Source of the DNA: Desulfitobacterium sp050251735
GTDB lineage: Bacteria > Bacillota > Desulfitobacteriia > Desulfitobacteriales > Desulfitobacteriaceae
Assembly (NCBI GenBank): GCA_050251735.1
Contig: JBFWMF010000021.1
Coordinates: 1 to 64,000, forward strand
Length of the DNA: 64,000 bases
Reading direction: 5' to 3'
Shown here: positions 16,995 to 26,000 of the stretch, piece by piece
How positions within the stretch are numbered: position 1 is the stretch's first letter
How the letters are laid out: each line of letters begins with the position of its first letter
Made by a program: the position numbers and the translations under genes
The notes under the pieces: generated by a model
The model's database searches: none
The model's input: only the letters and a program-made list of their open reading frames with translations
What the model was told of the DNA's origin: nothing

Positions 16995-19700
16995 CTATTC
17001 TTCACCCATCATCTGTACGAACAGCTCGACAATTTGCGGGTCGAATTGCTTGCCTGCACCATTGTTAATGACGGCAAGGGCCGTCTTTTTTCGTTCTGCC
17101 GGAGGAAGGTCGCCTCGATTCAGTACACGATCATAGGTCTCGACAATCGAAATGATCCTTGGTATGAGCGGGATCTGTTCCCCTTTAAGCCCCCGCGGGT
17201 AGCCGGCGCCATCCCATCGTTCATGGTGACCATAGACGTGTTCCGCAATATCTAGGGTATCATCAATAAGATTTAAGATGCGGTAGCCGACCACGGAATG
17301 CTGGCGCATTTTTTCGCGTTCTTCCTCAGCTAAATAATCCTTTGCCAAGTTATTTTCATCAAGAATGATTTTGCCGATATCATGCAGGTAACCTGCCCGC
17401 ATTAGCTTGCTGATTTCCGGCTCGGAAAGCTGCAAAGTTGCGCCAACTTTACCACATAGCTCTCGTACTGCGAGGGAATGTTGCTTCTCGCGCGGGCTTC
17501 TGGTATGCAGGGTCTCAACCATTGTATCCATAATATCCTTATTAACAGATTTCTGATTTATGGTTTTATCTTTGTACATCGCGTTTTCCGCATTAGCCAT
17601 GATCTCTTCAAGGGGCTGATCCGGGCTAGCCTTGGTATCAAAACCGAGGGAAATACTGCACTTTATGGCTGCTACCCGCGCATCTTGGAAACTTAAACTA
17701 ATACGGGCAATCATTTTTTCTGCAGTAACCTGATCTGTCTTCGGTAAAAGAATAATAAATTCATCGCCCCCAACACGTGCGATAACATCACTATCGCGAC
17801 AACACTGCTGGAGTATTTCAGTAGTTTTCTTGATCAGCTGGTCTCCCGTAGCGTGGCCAAAGACATCGTTGGTCATCTTCAGCCCATTAATATCAGCATA
17901 AATAATAGTCAAAGGCAGATTATCAGGAATATCCATTTTAGCGCTAAGATCCTGAAAACATCCTCGGTTATAAAGGCCGGTCAAGTTATCATGGCAGCTC
18001 AAATATTTGATTGCCTCGGTTTTTTGCTTGCGATCGGTAATATCCATAAAGGTTATTACGGCACCGATAATTTCACCGTCCTTAATCTGAGGATAGGAGT
18101 GGTACTCTACGGCAAAGGAAGTACCATCCGCTCTCCAGAACACTTCATCCTCGGCAGAAATCCCTTCTTTCTCTTTGATTGCCCTATAAATCCTGCACTC
18201 ATCATCGTTGACAGGCGTTCCATCGACTCGACTATGATGAATCTGATCATGCATATTTTTGCCGAGTAACTCCTGCTGATCGGAATATCCCAATAGTTTG
18301 AGACAGCTCTGGTTGCAGAAGGTGCAGTTACCATTCACATCAATACCGTAGATAGCCTCGGCGGCCGAGTCTAAAATCAGCCGCAGCTGATCCTTATTTT
18401 CTTCCAAGATCATATTTGTCTGGTGCAATTCCTCTGTTCTTTGCTGAACATTGGCTTCAAGGTTGTTGATGAGATACTGCATTTTATCAGCAACCTTGTT
18501 CAGACTTTCGGAGATGTTGCCTATTTCATCATTTCTAACTACTTTAACGCGCTGGGATAAGTCTCCGGAGGACAAGGCTTCGGCAACCTGCAGTAAGCTG
18601 TTGATCGGCCTCATCAGGATTCCGGTGGCGATGTTATAGATGACCAGTGATACTACCAAGGCAAGCAGGACAAGACCGATAGTCAAATACATATTATCCA
18701 CGACATCCGTCATGAGGACTCCTTCAGGAATTGCCGTTATGACTTGCCAATCCACACCATCCATATGAAAATCCCGAGTGCTGACAAAAAGCGCCCCGTT
18801 TTCCCCTTCGCAAACAAAGAATGGATTCAGCTCTGCCTGATAATGTTCATATGCTTTCTTAACCTCTGTATTTTCCATGTCAAGAATATTGGTGCTTTTC
18901 AAGGAACCATCTTGGCGAAGGGTATAGTTCTCGGCTCCTATGGAATTGGCCACTAAATCGCCGGTGCTTTTCTCCAGTATCACTGCATAACCATTGTAGT
19001 CCTGGACAATATCCTCAAGATACGTTCCGATGCCAGAAAGAAGCATGTGGGTTCCTAGGACACCCTGCAGCTTCCCGTTCTCATCATAGACTGGCAAGGC
19101 CGCAGAAATAGTTAGGTCATCCACGACAAAATGTTTATAGACAGGAGACATAGTAGGTCCTCCTGCCTCTTCGGCAGCTTGATACCATGGGCGAGTACGG
19201 GGATCAAATTTGCCGGCTTGATGGATAAGTTCACCCGTGGTTAAATCATCCTTCACCGCATAATACCAGGAATTCCCTCCTGTGCTGGGATTATTTTTCA
19301 TAATTTCTATTTTGCCGTCTTCATTTCTCCGGGCTCCATAATATTCACCCTCGGCTGTCCCATAGCTAAAGCTGTAGATCTTTTCATCATAGGAGCTAAG
19401 TACACTGACAAAAAACTTGTCCCGCAGGGTCTCATCAGACAAATCCACAAGGCCATTTTTGGTGATTTCATAGCTGGTTCGATTGATTTGCTCAGGCACC
19501 TGCACGAACGAAGCAATTTGATTATAAATATTCTTGTTGATATTCTTTGCCATGCTTTCCATTGTTTGCTCAGCTGAGGAAAACCAATTAGTAAAGACCA
19601 AATAACCAATGCCGCTGGTGGTAAGAAGCATGGCGAAGATGAAGACAATAATAATTTTTCTCTTAATGGAGCTCTTTCTCTTTCTTATGTCCTCTTTCAC
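16995..19700 (-). CDS. Cache-HAMP-PAS-GGDEF-HD-GYP cyclic-di-GMP turnover protein
   Basis: 901 residues from GTG 19700, chosen for AGGAGGG eight bases before it. Order: first membrane helix (15-37), extracellular double Cache sensor (to about 335), second helix, HAMP, a coiled stretch, a PAS domain (about 430-550), GGDEF and HD-GYP. The cyclase signature GGDEF is intact with an RDSD inhibitory I-site five residues before it. The HD-GYP phosphodiesterase keeps HDIGK, HHERWDGAGYP and the late ETYD. Both synthesis and hydrolysis of cyclic-di-GMP are possible, under an external small-ligand signal. A stem-loop at 19784-19814 precedes the gene. Confidence 0.92.
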   Translation of the reverse strand: MKEDIRKRKSSIKRKIIIVFIFAMLLTTSGIGYLVFTNWFSSAEQTMESMAKNINKNIYNQIASFVQVPEQINRTSYEITKNGLVDLSDETLRDKFFVSVLSSYDEKIYSFSYGTAEGEYYGARRNEDGKIEIMKNNPSTGGNSWYYAVKDDLTTGELIHQAGKFDPRTRPWYQAAEEAGGPTMSPVYKHFVVDDLTISAALPVYDENGKLQGVLGTHMLLSGIGTYLEDIVQDYNGYAVILEKSTGDLVANSIGAENYTLRQDGSLKSTNILDMENTEVKKAYEHYQAELNPFFVCEGENGALFVSTRDFHMDGVDWQVITAIPEGVLMTDVVDNMYLTIGLVLLALVVSLVIYNIATGILMRPINSLLQVAEALSSGDLSQRVKVVRNDEIGNISESLNKVADKMQYLINNLEANVQQRTEELHQTNMILEENKDQLRLILDSAAEAIYGIDVNGNCTFCNQSCLKLLGYSDQQELLGKNMHDQIHHSRVDGTPVNDDECRIYRAIKEKEGISAEDEVFWRADGTSFAVEYHSYPQIKDGEIIGAVITFMDITDRKQKTEAIKYLSCHDNLTGLYNRGCFQDLSAKMDIPDNLPLTIIYADINGLKMTNDVFGHATGDQLIKKTTEILQQCCRDSDVIARVGGDEFIILLPKTDQVTAEKMIARISLSFQDARVAAIKCSISLGFDTKASPDQPLEEIMANAENAMYKDKTINQKSVNKDIMDTMVETLHTRSPREKQHSLAVRELCGKVGATLQLSEPEISKLMRAGYLHDIGKIILDENNLAKDYLAEEEREKMRQHSVVGYRILNLIDDTLDIAEHVYGHHERWDGAGYPRGLKGEQIPLIPRIISIVETYDRVLNRGDLPPAERKKTALAVINNGAGKQFDPQIVELFVQMMGEE

Positions 19701-19783
19701 AATCCTCACCCTCCTCTTAGCATTAGTATCATTGCATGGCAAACATACTTAGGCTTGTTTGTCTGGGTAGTATAGACGATACG

Positions 19784-19814
19784 CAAAAACCGCCGACTGG
19801 TAAAAAATCGGCGG
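19784..19814 (-). terminator. hairpin upstream of the GGDEF/HD-GYP gene
   Basis: On the reverse strand CCGCCGA pairs with TCGGCGG around TTTTTTACCAG, followed by TTTTTG. It lies about 85 bases before the start codon, so it may be an attenuator or a second terminator for the glucan synthase transcript. The remainder of 19701-20043 shows no gene. Confidence 0.6.
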
Positions 19815-20043
19815 GAGTCAAAACAGATCACTTCAGAAAATCCACTAAATGGCATTTGCTTATAAGTATTACTATTCAAAATTCATTTAAACTTAGATTA
19901 AACTTAGTCTCAGTTTAGGACAAAAGAATTTCTATGTCAACAAAATTAGACATAAAACACCAGATATCGTTGCTACCTGAGACTCTCACGATTATTTTGT
20001 AAATATCCTCATAAGTTACCTCTTCAAAGGTAGCAATAGCAGA

Positions 20044-20075
20044 AACGATGCCCCACCATGAAGAGGGGCATCGTT
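20044..20075 (-). terminator. terminator after the glucan synthase gene
   Basis: AACGATGCCCC pairs perfectly with GGGGCATCGTT, six bases past the stop codon of the giant gene on the reverse strand. Confidence 0.8.
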
Positions 20076-20080
20076 CCTCG

Positions 20081-23000
20081 CTACATAACAGCCAATACCT
20101 TGTGCCTAACCCCATCATCCACTAAGGGGAGGCTATCACCCTCACAAAGCTGCTCATCCAGATACAGCTCGCTAATACCAACCATCTTCCCCCGGGGATT
20201 TTGCACAGTTATCTCATAATGAGTTTGCCCATAGCGGTAGTCCATGCTGTAGCTCTTCCACTCTGAGGATATGCAGGGTTGGAGGGTTAGCTGATCGCCG
20301 TGGATATGTAAACCTAGGATGCTTTCTACCGCAGCCTGATACATCCACCCGGCAGCGCCGGTATACCAGGACCAACCGCCACGCCCAGTATGCTGGCTAT
20401 TGGCATAAACATCCGCCGCCACCACATAGGGTTCCACTTTATAACGGGCAGTTTCCTGTTCCGTGCGGGCATGGTTAATCGGATTCAGCATCTGATAGAG
20501 CTCCAGGGCTTTATTACCCTGCCCTCTGGCCACAAAGGCCATTACTGTCCACACCGCCCCATGGGTGTATTGACCGCCGTTTTCACGCACACCGGGAATA
20601 TAGCCCCGGATATAGCCGGGATCCCTCTCCGATTTATCGAAGGGCGGCGTCAGCAGGAGCAACATGCCGTCATCCTTGCGCCATAGATAGTTCTCCAACG
20701 CAAGCATGGCGTCATTGAGGCGTGACTCTTTGGAAGCACCGGCCAACACAGCCCAGGATTGGGCCAGAGCATCGATTTGACATTCGCTATTTTCCGCGGA
20801 GCCGATGGGGGTTCCGTCATCATAGTAAGCCCTGCGGTACCAGCCCCCATCCCATCCATGCTGCTCGAGATTCATGCGCAGGGTTTGGCAGGTTTCTCGG
20901 TAGTGTTCGGCCCGGGAAGGATCCCCTCTCCTCACGCAGATCTCCACAAAGCGATCGAGAATAATCAGAATGAACCAACCCAGCCAGACACTTTCCCCCT
21001 TGCCGAGTCTACCCACATGATTTAATCCGTCGTTCCAGTCCCCGGTCCCAATCAAAGGTAAGCCGTGACTGCCAAAACGCAAGGACCGATCAATGGCTCG
21101 GATACAGTGTTCATAGAGAGTGCCGGTCTCAGCGGAGACTTGCGGAATAGTATAACGCTCATCCTCCAGTTCGGCAAGCAGCTCTTCTTCGAGAAACGGG
21201 GTTACTTCATCGAGAATTGAATCGTCTTGGGTATGCTCAAGATAATCCAGGGTGACATAGGGCAGCCATAAAAGATCATCGGAAAACTTGGTGCGTATTC
21301 CTTTGCCTTCTTCCGGATGCCACCAATGCTGGACATCTCCTTCTTTAAACTGACGCCGGCTGTGCAAGAGAATTTGCTCGCGCATCCACTGGGGCTTAAT
21401 GATACTCAAGGACATGGCATCCTGAAGCTGATCACGGAAGCCATAGGCACCGCCGGATTGATAGAAGGCTGAGCGAGCCCAAAGTCGGCAAACAATCACC
21501 TGGTATAGCAGCCAGCGGTTGACCAATAAGTTAAGGGATTGATCCGGGGTCTTAACCTGCAAGGTGTTAAACAAATCCTCCCAGAAAATCTTCACCCTGG
21601 CCAAGGCCATATTCACGGCTGCCGGTTCGCTGTACTGTGCTAACAAGCCTGCGATGTCTTCCTTGGCGACTTCTTCCCCAAAAATAAAATAGATACCCTT
21701 TGTTTCGTTGGGTTCGATAGTAAGGTCGCTTTGGAGGACCAAGCAGGGATCTAGGCCCGCACCAGTATTTTGGCTCAGTTGATCATGAGCGAGCCCTTCC
21801 GGATCCTTCAGGCTACCATACCTGCCGATGAATTCGGTGCGATCACCAGTGTAGGACTTCATTACTCCCCCGTAGGCCTTGAGAAAGACCGTCCGTCCGC
21901 TGAAATCATCATCATAGACGTTATGGGCCTGCAGGGATCCGCTCTCCTCATCATAAGCGGTGACGATATAGGGACTGGTGACATCCCGGCTGACTCCCAT
22001 GACCAATTCAGCATAATAGGTTGCACTCAGGTCCATGCGTCTTTCCGAATGATTGGTTAATTGCACATGGGAAATCTTAATTTTTCCGTCCAAGGGAACG
22101 AACAGGGTCATTTTCTGGGAGAGCTCCTGATGCTTGTATTCAAATTCTGTATACCCTTGGCCATGCTTGATCAGATATTTCTCCTTAGACCGAATCGGGT
22201 CTGGGGTGATGGTCCAGACTTCCCGACTGCTTTCATCCCGCAGATAAATAACCTCGGAAAGCGGATCCAAGACCGGGTCATTGGACCAGGTGGTTAGCTT
22301 ATGCTCCCGGCTGTTGCCGGCCCAGGTATAACCGCTGCCGGTGGTCGACACCTGAAAACCAAATTGCTCATTGGCACAAATGTTTTGCCATGGTAATGGG
22401 GTATGACTGCCCCCTCGCAATTCGACGATGTATTCCTTCCCATCTTGGCTAAAGCCACCTAAGCCATTATAAAACCACAGCTTCTCTTGATCCGCGGTCA
22501 GTGCCTTATGGGTGTTAGGCAAGGTCTGGACTGTGCTAACTCCCTGAGAAAGGGCTGTGGATACGGCTGGGGCTGGGGCTGTAGCTGGGGCCGTGGCCGG
22601 GATCAGCTTTACAACCTTATCCCTAGCAACGGCACGTCGCTCGGTTAACCCTAAAGGCTTCCGGTAGGCATCGCGGCTCAGGTTGCGGAGCTGAGCTGCC
22701 AGCGAACCGGCGCCGCCGGAGAGGGTCAGCTTAGCTACTGCCTGCAGGAGGATTTCATCTTCAACCGCCAGATGTTTCTTTTGAATGATGTGAACTTTGC
22801 CTTGCCAGTGATGGTGATTTTGGGAATGGCCGACAGCAACGAGATCCCGTAAATGATCATAAAAGGTCTGCATATAGCCGCTTTCATCTTCATTCAAAAT
22901 AACAAGATCTGAGTTTAAGCCTTTTTGTAACCAGTAATCATGAACCTTCAGCAAGTGTCGGATTAGCTCCAAGTGTTCTATCTGGGAAACCCTAACTAAC

Positions 23001-26000
23001 AGAATCGGTATATCTCCGGAAATAGCGTGTGGCCAGAGACTCGATTTGCTCCTGGTATTTTGGGGTATCATCTGCCGCTGGTCCTTACCAACCAAACTGG
23101 TGAACACCAGATAACTTCCCAAGCCTAAGGACTGATTGGCCAGCTGGGGTGAAATGCCGAAATGGCGAAGTTCCATCTGGCTGTGGGTCCAGGCCATCTC
23201 CATGGCTCTTTGCACAGCCCTAGTGTCTTGATATTTTTCGGCCAGACGGATCACTTCATGGCGGTTGGCCGCGACGCCTGTGCTAAAGGACAGATGCAGC
23301 GATTTTCCCGGCGGCAGGACGATTCTTTTTCGCAAGCTCATGATAGGATCTAACACATTGCCCGCGGTGTTGGATAAGGGCTGGTTCAATTCCAAGGCAA
23401 GGGGATTAGTGAGGTCGCGCCCTCGCCCAATAAAGCGTGAGCGATCTGTTTCATACTGCATAATACTATCCCCAGAATCTTCCGAACAGACCGTGTGCAT
23501 AAGCCAGAGGGGTTTCTGCTCTACATGCCGCAGCCTTCTTGAGGCAATCAAGGCGTTATGGGTATACTCCGTTTGAATGAAGAGATTATTAAACACCGGA
23601 TGAGCTATGTCGTCTCGATGGGGGGCTAACACTACCTCGAAAAAACTAGTGATTTCGAGAATGCGTTCATGTTGGCTCACATTCGTTAAGGTCAAACGGC
23701 GTATCTCCACCTGATCCTCGGACGAAACGAAAATCTGTGTGCGGGTCTTGATATTGCCATCTTGTCGTTGGAATTCGACCTTGTCCGGGGCATAGGTGAC
23801 CTGATAATCCTTGCCCGCATTCTGCAAGGGCTGATAGGTGGCCGACCAGAAATTGCCCGAGTTTAGGTTTTGAATGTAAAAATACATTCCCCAGTTTTCC
23901 TGGGTAAAATCCGAACGCCAACGGGATATGGACATCTGCTGATAATTGCTGAAACCGGACCCAGAATTGGTGACCATGACCGAATAGTTACCGTTGCCTA
24001 TGAAATATGTCACCGGAAGGACCGTAAGGGCGGGCTTGACATGAATAAATCTTGAATATTCTTCATCGGAGCCTTCTTTAGCTACTTGGAACAGGCTCAG
24101 CTCCTCAGGTGGCGGGGTCATGGTGATTTTGGCCGGTAGCTTTTCCTGTAAAATGAGCTCCGTCGCCTGCACTAAGGGGTGTCTATGGAATCTGTCCTGC
24201 AAGCGGTTCTGAAGAAGCGTATTGACAAGGGAAAGCAAGCTCATCCCTTGATGATGGGCCATATAGCTTTGGACTACCCGGTAACGTTGATCGGCTGGCA
24301 AGCGGTTGGGTGTAAAATCTGCTGCTTCATGTAGCCCATAGACTCCGGTTAGCTTAGGATGACTTTTCATGGCACGGATATTATGCAAGGCCTGCAAGGG
24401 ACTGACCTGTAAGGCTAGAAAGCTGGCATAGGGTGCAATCACCAGATCATCAAGAAGCCCCCGTTTGAGACCCAAGCCGGGAATGCCAAAGGCCTTGTAT
24501 TGATAATTCAGTTGGTTATCAAAGGCATAAAACCCTGATTCGGAAATCCCCCAGGGAATCGAATTGCTTTTTCCGTAGTGGCTTTGCAGCTCAACGACAG
24601 AGCGGTAGGTTTCATCTAGAATCGTATCCGGGTAATTGCGCATGACGACTAAGGGCATTAAATACTCGAACATGGTGCCGCTCCAAGATACTAAACAGCG
24701 TCGGCCCTTGGCTTTAATCAAACCGCGCCCCAAGCGGAACCAGTGGGATTGGGGAACGTCTCCCTTGGCAATGGCAAAAAAACCGGATTGACGGGCTTCC
24801 GACGCCAGTAAATCGTAATAGGATCTGTCCATGGCCCCATCCTGCACACGATAACCGATAGAAAATAATTGCCGACTTTGATTATATAATGGTCGAAAAT
24901 CCATAGCCAAGGCAAAATCCTCTAGGCGTTTCTGCAACTCATGAATCCTTGTTAAAGGCGAATCAGGGCTGTCCATTTCACTCTTAAAGGAATCAATCAT
25001 GCATTTCAGCTTCGCCAACCAAAAGGAGGCTTCCCCAGTGACCGATGGCAGGGCTGTCGTCGTGTCTGAGGGCATGACTATCGGCATCTCATTCGGCAAA
25101 GCAGATGGTAGGGCTGTCAGCGGATCAGTCGGCCAAGCTGCTAAGAGGCTTTGCCATGCCTGAATATCCACGGCTGCCTGGTGATCCACCTGTTTTTGAT
25201 CAAGGTCACGAAGGGCTACCAGTAGATCCTCAAACTCTTTAAAGGCATCAAAAACCGTAGCTTCGTTCGCTTTCGTAGCATCGATACCTTTCGATGCTTT
25301 TATAGCTTCTGCTGATTCCACAGCATATGCATCTTTTGTATTTCTCGAATCTTTCGTGTCCTTCGAATCTCTAGCATCTCTAGCATCTCTAGCATCTCTA
25401 GCATCTCTTGTGTCTCTGATATCTCCCGTGTCTCTCAGCTCTCTCGCCGTTAACGATGCTTCCGCAGCCTCCTTGAATAGCTCATAGGTATCGTAAAGTC
25501 CCTCTACCTGCGCCCGGCGGATGGTGGGAGCCTGCAGGATATCGCTTAAGCCTTCGCATAGGGTCAATAAATAAACGGCTAGATTGCCGCTATCTACGGT
25601 GGAGACGTACATCGGGTGCAGGGGTTCGAGGGTCAAGGTATCGTACCAGTTGTATAAGTGTCCCTGCCAGCGCTCCATGCTTTCCAGCGTCTTTAAGGTG
25701 TGATCAATTCTATCTACTGTTTGAGTTACTGTCAGATAACCCAAATCATAACCTGCCAGATTTGCCAATAAGGCTAGGCCAATATTGGTTGGTGAGGTAC
25801 GGTGGGCGATGCCCCGGGGTGGGTCGAACTGTACATTATCCGGTGGCAGCCAATTTTCTGCTTCCGTAACATGATCCTCAAAGAATGACCAGATGCGCCG
25901 GGCCTCCAGCCTTAGCTCATGTAAATCACGGGAAGCCAACGCTTCACGGGTATTGACCAGCGGTTGGCTGATTTTATAGGCTAGCCAGGGCGATAGAGTC

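Noticed and set aside
19784..19814. Possible cyclic-di-GMP riboswitch before the GGDEF/HD-GYP gene
   Set aside because: Only a single GC stem with a T tract is visible; the two-helix GEMM core and its conserved joining bases were not found.
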